Positions 34,347 through 46,678 of a DNA stretch of 64,000 bases are shown here, piece after piece. The first letter of the stretch is position 1; each line of letters opens with the position of its first letter. Origin of the DNA: Manihot esculenta (taxonomy: Eukaryota > Streptophyta > Magnoliopsida > Malpighiales > Euphorbiaceae); contig NC_035177.2 in assembly GCF_001659605.2 (NCBI RefSeq), positions 2,790,611 through 2,854,610 on the forward strand. Reading direction: 5' to 3'. Both the position numbers and the translations under genes were made by a program. The notes under the pieces are model-generated. The model did no database searches. It saw only the letters and a list, made by a program, of their open reading frames with translations, and was not told where the DNA came from.

Positions 34347-37300
34347 TTAAAAGAGATGAGGATATTGCCGGAGCATAGACTCCCGTGTCTCCCAAGTACA
34401 CTCCTCAATATTGTGGTGGTTCCAAAGGACTTTCACCATCGGGATTTCCTTGTTCCTTAGCTTTCTGATCTGGGTGTCTAAGATCCGTACTGGTTGCTCA
34501 ACATAGGTGAGATCCTCTTGGATCTCCACATCAAGCTCACCAAGAACCTTGCCCGGATCTGACACGAACTTTCTCAACATAGAAACATGGAAAACCGGAT
34601 GGATTCTCTCCATTGAAGCAGGTAAATCCAGCTTGTACGATACATTCCCAATCTTCTGCAAGACTTCGAAGGGTCCGATGTACCGCGGAGCCAGCTTACC
34701 CTTCTTCCCGAACCGAACCACTCCTTTCATTGGAGACACCTTAAGCAATACCCGATCCCCCTCCTGAAACTCTACTAGTCTTCTGCGGATGTCTGCATAA
34801 CTCTTCTGTCTGCTTGCAGCAGTCTTGATTCTCTCTCTGATTAAGGGTACCACCCTGCTGGTGATCTCTACTAGTTCGGGTCCTGCTAAGGACCTCTCTC
34901 CTACCTCTTCCCAGCAAACAGGTGATCTGCACTTCCTTCCATATAAAGCTTCATATGGAGCCATCCCGATGCTAGCATGATGGCTGTTATTGTAGGCAAA
35001 CTCCACCAAAGGTAGATGCTGTCTCCAAGAACCGCCAAAGTCCAGCACACACATTCTCAGCATATCTTCTATGGTCTGGATGGTCCTCTCTGACTGTCCG
35101 TCTGTCTGTGGATGGAAGGCAGTGCTGAAATCCAACCTAGTACCCATAGCATTCTGCAGACTCCGCCAAAACCTGGAGGTGAACTGGGGCCCTCTATCTG
35201 ACACTATAGAAACAGGAACCCCATGCAGTCTGACTATTTCATCTACATACACCTGCGCCAACTTGTCCACAGAATAACCACTCCTGACAGGGATGAAGTG
35301 AGCAGATTTGGTGAGTCTGTCCACAATCACCCATATGGAGTCCAATCTGTTGGACATCGCCGGTAACCCCACTACGAAGTCCATAGCTATATTCTCCCAT
35401 TTCCACTCTGGAATAGGTAGCGGGTTAAGCATTCCAGCCGGCTTCTGATGTTCCAGCTTCACCCTCTGACATATCTCGCAGGCTGACACAAACTGTGCCA
35501 CTTCTCTCTTCATAGCTGGCCACCAATAAACTTTCTTCAGATCTTGATACATCTTGGTGGCTCCGGGGTGAACGCTGTATCTTGCATTATGAGCCTCTCT
35601 CATAATGTCTCCTTTTAGCCCTATGTCATCTGGTACACATAAACGACTCCCATAGGGGAGGATCCCCTTGTTGTCGAATCTGAACTCCCTGTCCTTGCCT
35701 GACTGAACAGTCCTGGCAATCTTCACTAACTCTGGGTCCTCATGCTGTTTCTGAGCCACTTGCTCCAGAAACACGGGTGTCACTTTCATCTGAGCAACCA
35801 AGGCACCTGTACCAGACAACTCCAACTGTAGACCTTCCTCAATGAGCTTGTAAAACTCCTTCACCACCGGTCTCCTCTCTGCCGTGATGTGGGATAGACT
35901 GCCTAGTGACTTCCGGCTTAGGGCGTCTGCCACGACATTCGCCTTACCCGGATGGTACTGAATCTTGCAATCATAGTCACTCAGCAACTCTACCCATCTC
36001 CTCTGTCTCAAATTCAAATCCCTCTGACTCAAGATGTACTGCAAGCTTTTATGATCTGTGAAGATCTCACATTTTACCCCATAGAGGTAATGCCTCCACA
36101 TCTTGAGTGCAAAGATTACTGCTGCCATCTCTAGGTCATGTGTGGGGTAATTCAACTCATGCTTCTTCAGCTGCCTAGAAGCATAAGCAATCACCCTCTC
36201 ATTCTGCATAAGCACACAACCCAGTCCCACACGGGACGCATCACAAAAGACTGTAAAGTCCTCTCCACTAGATGGCAGAGCTAAAACTGGTGCTGAAGTC
36301 AACCTCTTCTTGAGCTCTTCAAAACTCTCCTCGCACTGGTCGGTCCACAGAAACTTCTGATTCTTCCTGGTTAGTCTGGTCAGAGGAGCTGCTATCTTTG
36401 AGAAGTCCTGAACGAACCTCCTGTAGTAACCTGCCAGACCTAAGAAACTCCTGATCTCTGTCACTGAAGTGGGTCTAGGCCAGTTAGCCACAGTCTCTGT
36501 CTTCTTGGGGTCTACCTCTATTCCATTCTCTGACACTACATGCCCCAAGAATGAAATGCTCCTCAGCCAGAACTCACACTTGGAGAACTTGGCATACAAG
36601 CCATGTTGCCTCAAGGTCTGCAAAACCAACCGCAGATGATGGGCATGCTCCTCTACATTCCTGGAATACACTAAGATATCATCTATAAAGACAATAACAA
36701 AGTGATCCAGGTACTGGCTAAACACTCTGTTCATGAGATCCATGAATGCTGCAGGGGCGTTAGTTAACCCGAACGGCATCACAAGGAACTCAAAATGCCC
36801 ATATCTGGTCCTGAAAGCCGTCTTTGGCACATCCTCTTCCCTGATCCTCAACTGATGATACCCGGACCTCAGATCTATTTTGGAGAAACAACCCGCTCCT
36901 GCTAGCTGGTCGAATAGATCGTCGATCCTTGGCAATGGGTACTTGTTCTTGGTAGTGACTTTGTTCAACTGTCTGTAGTCGATACAAAGTCTAAGGGATC
37001 CATCCTTCTTTCTCACAAACAAAACCGAAGCACCCCAGGGTGAGGTACTCGGTCGGATGAAGCCCTTGTCCACCAGCTCCTGTAATTGCTCCTTCAACTC
37101 TTTCAATTCTGCTGGCGCCATCCTGTAGGGAGGGATAGAGATCGGTCGGGTTCCAGGCATTAGTTCTATCTCGAACTCTATCTCCCTAGCAGGTGGTAAA
37201 CCTGGCAGCTCGTCTGGGAACACATCTAAGAACTCTCTAACCACTGGCACCGAGGCGGGCTCTCTGACCTGACTATTAAGCTCTCTCACATGAGCCAAAT

Positions 37301-39328
37301 ACCCCTGACATCCCCTCCTAAGCAACCTACGAGCCTGAAGAGCTGAGATCATACCTCTAGGTGTACCCCTCCTGTCTCCTCTGAAGACAACCTCTGATCC
37401 ATCCTGACCTCTGAACCTGACTACCTTGTCCCTGCAGTCCAAGGTAGCACCATGGGTAGATAACCAGTCCATCCCTAGAATGACGTTAAAATCTGTCAAA
37501 TCTAGAACCACTAGGTCGGCGGACATGCATCTCCCCTCAAAAAAAACTGGACTACACTGACAGACTGACTCTGCCACTGATGGATCACACTTGGGTCCAC
37601 TGACCCAGAGAGGACACTCTAACCCAGAAGTCATCAGACCTAACCTCCCCATGGCTCTCTGAGCTATAAAAGAATGAGATGCACCAGGGTCCATCAATGC
37701 ATATACATCCGAACATCCAATGACGAGATTACCTGCCACCACGGTGTTGGATGCGTCTGCCTCCTGCTGTGTCATTGTGAAGATCCGTGCTGGGGGTGAT
37801 GGACCTTCACCTCTGAAACCCGCTGAAGAAGAGGCTGCTCCTCTCCCTCTGCCTCTGCCACTGGCCTGAGTCATGGCTGGAGCTGCTGGCTGCGCTACAC
37901 TGCCTGAAGCTGTCTGCTGGGACTGAGCCATTGGGGCCGCTCTTGGACAATCTCGAGCTATATGCCCCTCCTGACCACATCTGAAGCAGGTGTTCGTCCC
38001 AAACCGACATACTCCCTTGTGTGGTCTACCACACCTCGCACAAACTGCATGATCCGCACCAGAGCTTGAGCCACTCCCAAATCCCAGACTAGACTTGACC
38101 TTGTTCCAGAACTTATTCTTCTTACCCTTGGGTTTACTCCATCTCTTACTGCCTGAAGTTGCTGCACTCAAGGTAGAGGAATCTAACCTTCCCCCTCCCG
38201 GAGTTTTAGAACCAGAAGCTTGTGCCACTGTCTGCTTAACTGTCCCCTGACTGATGGCACTAGCCTCCATTCTCCTAGCCATGTCTACTATGGCATGAAA
38301 ACTCTCTCTATCTGCTGACTGTACCAAGGAGGAATACCTGGGATGGAGCTTCATGATATACCTCCTCGACTTCTTCTGGTCTGTGCTAAGGTCTTGCCCT
38401 GCAAATGGCAGCAACTCCATAAACCTGTCGGTATATTCGTCTACACTCATGTCATCAGTTTGCCTCAACTGTTCGAATTCTATCATCTTCAATTCCCTTG
38501 AACTATCAGGGAAAGCCCATCCTGCAAACTCGTTTGCAAACTCTTCCCAAGTCATGCTGTCCACTCTCGGGTTCACATAATTCTTGAACCACTCCCGTGC
38601 CTTCTTGCACTTGAGCGTGAACCCAGCCATCTGAATGGCTCTACTGTCATCCGCCCCTATCTCGTCTGTAATTGCCTTGACCCGCTCCAAGTATACGAAC
38701 GGATCATCACCGGTTTCAAACTGGGGAGCACCCAGCTTCATATAGTCGGTCATCTTGACCTTGCTCCCACTGACCGAGCTAGGTCTAGGGGGTTGAGCAA
38801 CTGAGGCTGCTGGTTCTGCAGGTGGTGGAGGTGGTGCAACATTTTCTGAGGTAGGATTTGCTGGATTTGGATAGTAGGGTGGAGGTGGATACATTGGGTA
38901 CTGAGAGTATGTGGGTATGGCATCTGTGTGGGATAAGGGGTGAAACTAGGGTAATCCGATGTACCTCCCATCGAATACCCGGGATGTTGTGAGAAATGTG
39001 GGTAGTGAGGTGGCTGAACAAATCCCGAGGCCTGAGTGCCTCCTTGGGATTCTCCCATTCCTTCTTCTGACATACTGACTCCCAAACTGCCATCCCTCCT
39101 CTGTTCTACGTCCATATCATCCCCCATATCCTCTGACGCTCCTCCCTGAACTGTTCCTCTGACTGATCTGCTTCTACCCAGATCCAGAGACCTTCTAGGG
39201 TCTCTTGCTACTCTGTCCCTGTTGGACCTGCTAGACATTGCCCTAGGCAACGCTGGAGGACGGGCGCTCATGCCCTCATCCTCAGGTGGTACTCCAGTCA
39301 ATCTTGCTGATCGACGAGTTCCTCTCAT
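34347..39328 (-). pseudogene. E5 gag-pol polyprotein with one frameshift
   Basis: Gag starts at the ATG at 39328 and is open until about 38905, where a 13-nt loss relative to E4 (in the repeated CCATAC/CCCAC tract encoding PYYPPY) shifts the frame. From 38894 the other frame is open for 1515 codons to the stop at 34347. It has the Gag core, zinc knuckle ([14 protein letters not shown]), protease ([10 protein letters not shown]), reverse transcriptase (FIDDILVYS), RNase H, integrase ([20 protein letters not shown]) and chromodomain-like tail. All enzymatic motifs look intact; only the gag shift blocks a full polyprotein. The lesion is near the N-terminus, so enzyme domains could be made only from an internal start. 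Confidence 0.93.
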
Positions 39329-39585
39329 CCTGTTTTCTGAAAAACAGTGCACATCACAAGCAACATTAGCATCATATGGTTCACGTGGGCACACATGAAC
39401 CCTCATCACAAACATCACATATCATAGCATATCATTAATGCACATGCTTATTATCATGGCATTTCACATCATTATACAAGACAGGACTCCACATCCTATC
39501 CTAGTGGACATGATCTTCCTATTGTGCTTGACCTTCTATAACCTCTATGAGCCCGACACTCTAGGTCCGACCAAATGAACCTAGG

Positions 39586-39597
39586 GCTTTGATACCA
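39586..39597 (-). promoter_or_regulatory. E5 primer-binding site
   Basis: On the minus strand it reads TGGTATCAAAGC, the Met-tRNA-type site with one G-to-A change. It is three bases from the 5' LTR. Confidence 0.83.
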
Positions 39598-39600
39598 TTC

Positions 39601-41833
39601 TGTAACGACCCGAAAATCGGACCGCTACCGGCGCTAGGATCCGGGTCGACTTAAGGCCGCCGGGACCCGTAGCAAGCCTGACATAAAACCTGTAAACCTG
39701 TATAATCCCATACATGATCAACAATATGCATAAAAATTAAAACTTTTCTTTCCATTGAACATCAACCAAACTCAACCTGTGCATAACATTAACATAACTT
39801 TGATCCCTCTGTGGGATCTCATCTGTGCCCTCAATGGGTAACATACATCTGTTGAGTTGGTTTACATAAACATCAACAAAATCTCTAAGATCATGTATAA
39901 AAGGGATACAACAATCTATGGTCAAGCACATACTAACATCCATAAAACTCATTACATAACTATACTGTACTTTTACATTACAATTTGATCATGTCCATTG
40001 CTAGCTATTACATAAGCATGACTTCTTTACTCTATCCGGACTCCCGTACCATATCCTGTACCTGTAAGCCTGGGGGAAAAGGGAGAGGGGTGAGCTAAAA
40101 GCCCAGTGAGTAGAGCTAGTAAAACACATTAACACTATGCTCTATGAAATGCATCATAACACAAACAATTCACATAAGGGTTGGGTGAACTTGTCACCAA
40201 ATAGTCCAAGTTAACTCTGTGCCAGGCCGTAGCATGGGGTCCTGGTCTTCCTATCATACATACATTACTTACCATTTTCCAGGGCCTCCTCTGGGCTCCT
40301 GGTCTTCGAGTCCCATAACCGTGCCTTACTCTGTGCCAGGCCTGTAGACTGGGGCCTGGTCTTTCTTACTCTGTGCCAGGCCGTAGCATGGGGTCCTGGT
40401 CTTCCTGTCTTGGACTAATTGGGTCATCCAACATTCACCCACATCGACAATATTCAATGCAATGCAGCATATTCGTGAACACTAATGCAATCATCCTATC
40501 GCATAATCATGATGCATGAAACATGATAAAACATTTAATTTAAAAGATTAAGTTTAGTTCCACTCACCTCTGGCTGACTCTGACAACACCGAAGCAGCTG
40601 AACTCACTGCTGGGGTCCTCGGTTCCTCAGGTCCGAACCTACACAGGTGGACTCAAATGAGGGACCAAACATGCTAGAACATAACTCTAAACTACTCCCC
40701 AAAAACCCCCTAAAACATCCTGAAAATATCACATAGAGATATGCATGGAGTGGCTGAACAGGGCACTTTCGGCGGCACCTTCGGCGGCCGAAAGTCCTGG
40801 ACAGAGACGAAACTCAGGTAGGTTCGGCGGCACCTTCGGCGGCCGAAAGTCCTGGACAGAGACGAAAGTCTCTTTCGGGGGCAACTTCGGCAGCCGAAAG
40901 GCCTGCCTCCCCAGCCATGTTCGGCGGCCGAAAGTACCTTCGGCTGCCGAACCTGGTTTCTGCCAAAGGGCAGAAACTTGGCTCCCTTAGCACATTTCGC
41001 CTCCAAACCTTCCAAACATGCATATTTTTCAACCAAAGCATGCATACAAGTTCCTAGGGGCCTCAAACATGCATATACCCCATCTACAACACTTCAATCA
41101 CACACAATCAAGCTACATTGTTCAAAAAGTCATCAAAAACCCATAGGTTCAACATATAACCTAACATGCATTCTACCCCTTAAAACTTCATAAAACTTGT
41201 TTAAATCATACATTGAGCTTAAGATCGGCTCTTACCTCTTGAAGATCGAGGGTTGAGGAGATCTAAACTTGGAGATGGGAGAAGTTCCAACTTTTGGTCT
41301 CCAAGCTCCAAAACTCGTTCTAAGCTCAAAGATCTTCAAAAACAAAGTTATAAACTTGTAAAGATCATGGAAAAAGGAAGGAAAAACTCAAGATTGGGGA
41401 AGGATGGCGGAATGCTCACCTTGGCCGAAATGGGGAGAAAAAGCTCGCCCATTTTCGGCTAAGGGACCCTTTTATAGTGGCTGGCCAGACCACGTTCAGG
41501 GGCCGAATGTGCCTCCGCATCCATGCAAATGTTCGGCGGCCGAACTTGACTTTCGGCGGCCGAACCTGGACTGCCCTCACTCATGCTTTCGGGGGCCTAA
41601 CGTGCCTCCAAAACGCATGCATGTTCGGCGGCCGAACTTGACTTTCGGCGGCCGAACCTGGGTTTTCCTCCAAGGACTTTTCATGCAAAAACTCATTTAA
41701 TTTCATACTTAAAACCATTAATACATGAAAACATTTTTTATAAAACATTATTCTACCCTTCTAGAGGTCTCCGACATCCGAGATTCCATCGGACGGTAGG
41801 AATTCCGATACCGGAGTCTAGCCGGGTATTACA
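39601..41833 (-). repeat. E5 5' LTR
   Basis: A 2233-bp LTR, intact, TG...CA. On the minus strand: U3 array, TATA 41476-41470, donor-like GT at 41235-41234, R/U5 palindrome cluster (about 40765-40955), acceptor-like AG at 40640-40639, donor-like GT at 40567-40566, minisatellite (40215-40408), acceptor-like AG at 40063-40062. Confidence 0.95.
41470..41656 (-). promoter_or_regulatory. E5 5' LTR promoter: TATA box and six-site palindrome array
   Basis: Sites start at 41495, 41532, 41552, 41588, 41624 and 41644 (steps 37, 20, 36, 36, 20). The first lies 19 bp from the TATA box (41476-41470). Same layout as E1 and E4. Confidence 0.75.
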
Positions 41834-41838
41834 GTTAG
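41834..41838. repeat. Target-site duplication of E5, right copy (GTTAG)
   Basis: It matches 22532-22536. E4's gag reading frame resumes at 41839. Confidence 0.95.
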
Positions 41839-44800
41839 CATGTCGGAGGAAGGTATGGGAGAATCCCAAGGAGGCACTCAGGCCTCGGGATTTGTTCAGC
41901 CACCTTACTACCCACACTTCTCACAACATCCCGGGTATTCGATGGGAGGTACATCGGATTACCCTAGCTTCACCCCTTATCCCACACAGATGCCATACCC
42001 ACCATACTACCCACCATACTCACAGTACCCAATGTATCCACCCCCACCTTACTATCCAAATCCAGCAAACCCTACCTCAGAAAATGTTGCACCACCTCCA
42101 CCACCTACAGAACCAGCAGCCCCAGTTGCTCAGCCATCTAGACCTAGCTCAGCCAGTGGGAGCAAGGTTAAGATGACTGACTATATGAAATTGGGCGCTC
42201 CCCAGTATGAAAAAGGGGATGACCCATTTGTATATCTGGAAAGGGTTAAAGTGATCACAGAGGAGATTGGGGCTGATGACAGTAGAACCATTCAGATGGC
42301 TGGGTTCACGCTTAAGTGCAAGAAGGCACGAGAGTGGTTCAAGAATTATGTGAACCCGAGAGTGGACAGCATGTCCTGGGAAGAGTTTGCAAACAAGTTT
42401 GCAGGTTGGGCTTTTCCCGATAGTTCAAGAGAGCTGAAGATGATAGAGTTTGAACAGTTGAGGCAGACGGATGAAATGAGTGTAGAGGAGTACACCGACA
42501 GATTCTTGGAGCTGTTGCCTTTTGCTGGGCAGAGTCTGGATACAGATTCAAAGAGGTCAAGGAGGTATGTCATGAAACTTCATTCCAGGTATTCCTCCTT
42601 GATCCAGTCAGTGGACAGGGAGAGCTTCCATGCCATAGTAGATATGGCCAGGAAAATGGAGGCCAGTGCCATCGTTCAGGGGACAGTTAAGCAGTCAGTG
42701 GCACAGTCTTCCGGTTCTAAAACTCCGGGTGGGGGAAGATTAGATCCCTCTACCTTGAGTGCAGCAGCTTCAGGCAGTAAGAGATGGGGTAAGCCCAAGG
42801 GTAAGAAGAATAAGTTCTGGAACAAGGTTAAGTCCAGTCTGGGATTTGGGAGTGGCTCAAGCTCTGGTGCGGATAATGCAGTTTGTGCGAAGTGTGGTAA
42901 GCCACACAGGGGAATATGTCGGTTTGGGACGAACGCCTGTTTCAGATGTGGTCAGGAGGGGCATATGGCTCGAGATTGTCCAAGAGCAGTCCCGATGGCT
43001 CAGTCCCAGCAGACAGCCTCAGGCAGTGTAGCGCAGCCAGCAGCTCCAGCCATGACTCAGGCCAGTGACAGAGGCAGAGGGAGAGGGGCAGCCTCTTCTT
43101 CAGCGGGTTTCAGAGGTGAAGGTCCATCAGCTCCAGCACGGATCTTCACAATGACACAGCAGGAGGCAGATGCATCTAACACCGTGGTGACATGTAACTT
43201 AATCATTGGTTGTTCAGATGTGTATGCCTTGATAGACCCTGGTGCATCTCATTCTTTTATTGCTCCGAGAGCCGTGGGGAGGTTAGGTCTGATGACTTCT
43301 GGGTTAGAGTGTCCTCTCTGGGTCAGTGGACCCAAGTGTGATCCATCAGTGGCAGAGTCAGTCTGCCAGTGTAGTCCTGTGTTTGTTGAGGGAAGATGCT
43401 TGTCCGCCGACCTAGTGGTTCTAGATTTGACAGATTTTGACGTCATTCTAGGGATGGACTGGTTATCTACCCATGGTGCTACCTTGGACTGCAGGGACAA
43501 GGTAGTCAGGTTCAGAGGTCAGGATGGGTCTGAGGTCGTCTTCAGAGGAGACAAGAGGGGTACACCTAGAGGTCTGATATCAGCCCTTCAGGCTCGTAGG
43601 TTGCTTAGGAAGGGATGTCAGGGGTATTTGGCTCATGTGAGAGAGCTTAGCAGTCAGGTCAGAGAGCCCGCCTCAGTGCCAGTGGTTAGAGAGTTCTTAG
43701 ATGTGTTCCCAGACGAGCTGCCAGGTTTACCACCTGCTAGGGAGATAGAGTTCGAGATAGAGCTGATGCCTGGAACCCGACCGATCTCTATCCCTCCCTA
43801 CAGGATGGAGCCAGTAGAATTGAAAGAGTTGAAGGAGCAGTTGCAGGAGCTGGTAGACAAGGGCTTCATCCGACCGAGTACCTCACCCTGGGGTGCTCCA
43901 GTTTTGTTTGTGAGAAAGAAGGATGGATCCCTTAGGCTTTGTATCGACTACAGACAGTTGAACAAAGTCACTACCAAGAACAAGTACCCATTGCCAAGGA
44001 TCGACGATCTATTCGACCAGCTAGCAGGAGCGGGTTGTTTCTCCAAAATAGATCTGAGGTCCGGGTATCATCAGCTGAGGATCAGGGAAGAGGATGTGCC
44101 AAAGACAGCTTTCAGGACCAGATATGGGCATTTTGAGTTCCTTGTAATGCCGTTCGGGTTAACCAACGCCCCTGCAGCATTCATGGATCTCATGAATAGA
44201 GTGTTTAGCCAGTACCTGGATCACTTCGTTATTGTCTTCATAGATGATATCCTAGTGTATTCCAGGAATGCAGAGGAGCATGCCCATCATCTGAGGTTGG
44301 TTCTACAGACCTTGAGGGAACATGGCTTGTATGCCAAGTTCTCTAAGTGTGAATTCTGGCTGAGGAGCATTTCGTTCTTGGGGCATGTAGTGTCAGAGAA
44401 TGGGATAGAGGTGGACCCCAAGAAGACAGAAACTGTGGCTAACTGGCCTAGACCCACTTCAGTGACGGAGATCAGGAGTTTCTTGGGTTTGGCAGGTTAC
44501 TACAGGAGGTTCGTTCAGGACTTCTCGAAAATAGCAACTCCTCTGACCAGACTAACCAGGAAGAATCAGAAATTTCTGTGGACCGACCAGTGCGAAGAGA
44601 GTTTTGAAGAGAGTTTTGAAGAGCTTAAGAAGAGGTTGACTTCAGCGCCAGTTTTAGCTCTGCCATCTAGTGATGAGGACTTTACAGTCTTTTGTGATGC
44701 GTCCCGTGTGGGACTGGGTTGTGTACTGATGCAAAATGAGAGGGTGATTGCTTATGCTTCGAGGCAGCTAAAGAAGCATGAGTTCAATTACCCCACACAT

Positions 44801-46591
44801 GACCTTGAGATGGCAGCAGTAATCTTTGCACTCAAGATGTGGAGGCACTACCTCTATGGGGTAAAATGTGAGATCTTTAAAGATCATAAGAGCCTGCAGT
44901 ACATCCTGAGTCAAAGAGATTTGAACTTGAGACAGAGGAGATGGGTAGAGCTGCTGAGTGACTATGATTGCAAGATTCAGTATCATCCGGGTAAGGCGAA
45001 TGTCGTGGCAGACGCCCTAAGCCGGAAGTCACTAGGCAGTCTATCCCACATCACGGCAGAGAGGAGACCAGTGGTGAAGGAGTTTTACAAGCTCATTAAG
45101 GAAGGTCTACAGTTGGAGTTGTCTGGTACAGGTGCCTTGGTTGCTCAGATGAAAGTGACGCCCGTGTTTCTGGAGCAGGTGGCTCAGAAACAGCATGAGG
45201 ACCCAGAGTTAGTGAAGATTGCCAGGACTGTTCAGTCAGGCAAGGACAGTGAGTTCAGATTCGACCATAAGGGGATCCTCCGCTATGGGAGTCGATTGTG
45301 TGTACCAGATGACATAGGGCTAAAAGGAGACATTATGAGAGAGGCTCATAATGCAAGATACAGCATTCACCCCGGAGCCACCAAAATGTATCAGGATCTG
45401 AAGAAAGTTTATTGGTGGCCAGCTATGAAGAGAGAAGTGGCACAGTTTGTGTCAGCCTGCGAAGTTTGTCAGAGGGTGAAGCTGGAACATCAGAAGCCGG
45501 CTGGAATGCTTAACCCGCTACCTATTCCAGAGTGGAAATGGGAGAATATAGCTATGGACTTCGTAGTGGGGTTACCGGCGACGTCCAACAGATTGGACTC
45601 CATATGGGTGATTGTGGACAGACTCACCAAATCTGCTCACTTCATCCCTGTCAGGAGTGGCTATTCTGTGGACAAGTTGGCGCAGGTGTACGTTGATGAG
45701 ATAGTCAGACTGCATGGGGTTCCTGTTTCTACAGTGTCAGATAGAGGGCCCCAGTTCACCTCCAGGTTTTGGCGGAGTCTGCAGGATGCCATGGGTACCA
45801 GGTTGGATTTTAGCACTGCCTTCCATCCACAGACTGACAGACAGTCAGAAAGGACCATCCAGACTATCGAGGATATGCTTAGAATGTGTGTGCTGGACTT
45901 TGGCGGTTCTTGGAGGCAACATCTACCTTTGGTGGAGTTTGCTTACAACAACAGCCATCATGCTAGCATCGGGATGGCTCCATATGAAGCGTTATATGGG
46001 AGGAAGTGCAGGTCACCTGTTTGCTGGGAGGAAGTTGGAGAAAAGGCCTTGGCAGGGCCTGAGCTAGTAGAGATCACCAGCAGGGTGGTACCCTTAATCA
46101 GAGAAAGAATCAAGACTGCTGCAAGCAGACAGAAGAGTTATGCAGACCTCCGCAGACGACTAGTAGAGTTTCAGGAGGGGGATCTGGTATTGCTCAAGGT
46201 GTCTCCAATGAAAGGAGTGGTTCGGTTCGGGAAGAAGGGTAAGCTGGCTCCGCAGTACATCGGACCCTTTGAATTCCTGCAAAGGATTGGGAATGTATCG
46301 TACAAGTTGGATTTACCTGCTTCAATGAAGAGAATCCATCCGGTTTTCCATGTTTCGATGTTGAGAAAATTCGTGTCAGATCCGGGCAAGGTTCTTAGTG
46401 AGCCTGATGTGGAGATCCAAGAGGATCTCACCTATGTTGAGCAGCCGGTATGGATCCTAGACACCCAGATCAGAAAGCTAAGAAACAAGGAAATCCCGAT
46501 GGTGAAAGTCCTGTGGAACCACCACAATATGGAAGAATGCACTTGGGAGACACGGGAGTCCATGCTCCGGCAATATCCTCATCTCTTTTAA
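41839..46591 (+). CDS. E4 gag-pol, main part after the E5 insertion
   Basis: This open frame continues gag from 22536; with the first fragment the product would be 1668 residues. In that numbering the zinc knuckle ([14 protein letters not shown]) is near 452, the protease ([10 protein letters not shown]) near 550, reverse transcriptase FIDDILVYS near 886, RNase H ([10 protein letters not shown]) near 1036, the integrase finger near 1255-1300, and catalytic Asp, Asp, Glu near 1345, 1385 and 1421. The chromodomain-like tail is about 1600-1668. Oddities: the integrase motif TDGQSE reads TDRQSE, the RNase H motif TDHKSL reads KDHKSL, and SFEE is duplicated (12 nt, 44594-44617). There is no stop, but the E5 insertion separates it from its start, so it is not expressed as a full polyprotein now. 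Confidence 0.93.
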
Positions 46592-46641
46592 GGTTAGTCT
46601 CTATGTGTTTTATGTTGTATGCCTTACATGTGCTAGTTGAG

Positions 46642-46678
46642 GAACATTCGGGGACGAATGTTCTTAAGGGGGGGAGAA
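46642..46678 (+). promoter_or_regulatory. E4 hairpin and polypurine tract
   Basis: The hairpin at 46642-46663 has arms GAACATTCG and CGAATGTTC and a GGGA loop. It is followed by the purine run AAGGGGGGGAGAA (46666-46678), immediately before the 3' LTR. The polypurine tract primes second-strand DNA. Confidence 0.87.

Larger units (their letters stand above)
22537..41833 (-). mobile_element. E5: Tekay-like element interrupted by E6
   Basis: A minus-strand element with a full set of parts and TSD GTTAG. Its left (3') LTR is split by E6. With E6 removed, the LTRs are 2234 and 2233 bp and differ at about ten positions that I could see by eye, plus one T indel, so insertion was recent. Gag-pol carries a 13-nt deletion that shifts the frame. 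It inserted in E4 in the opposite orientation. Confidence 0.95.

Noticed and set aside
38750..39418. Separate 222-codon gag gene in E5
   Set aside because: It is the N-terminal gag frame plus read-through after the 13-nt deletion, not a distinct gene.
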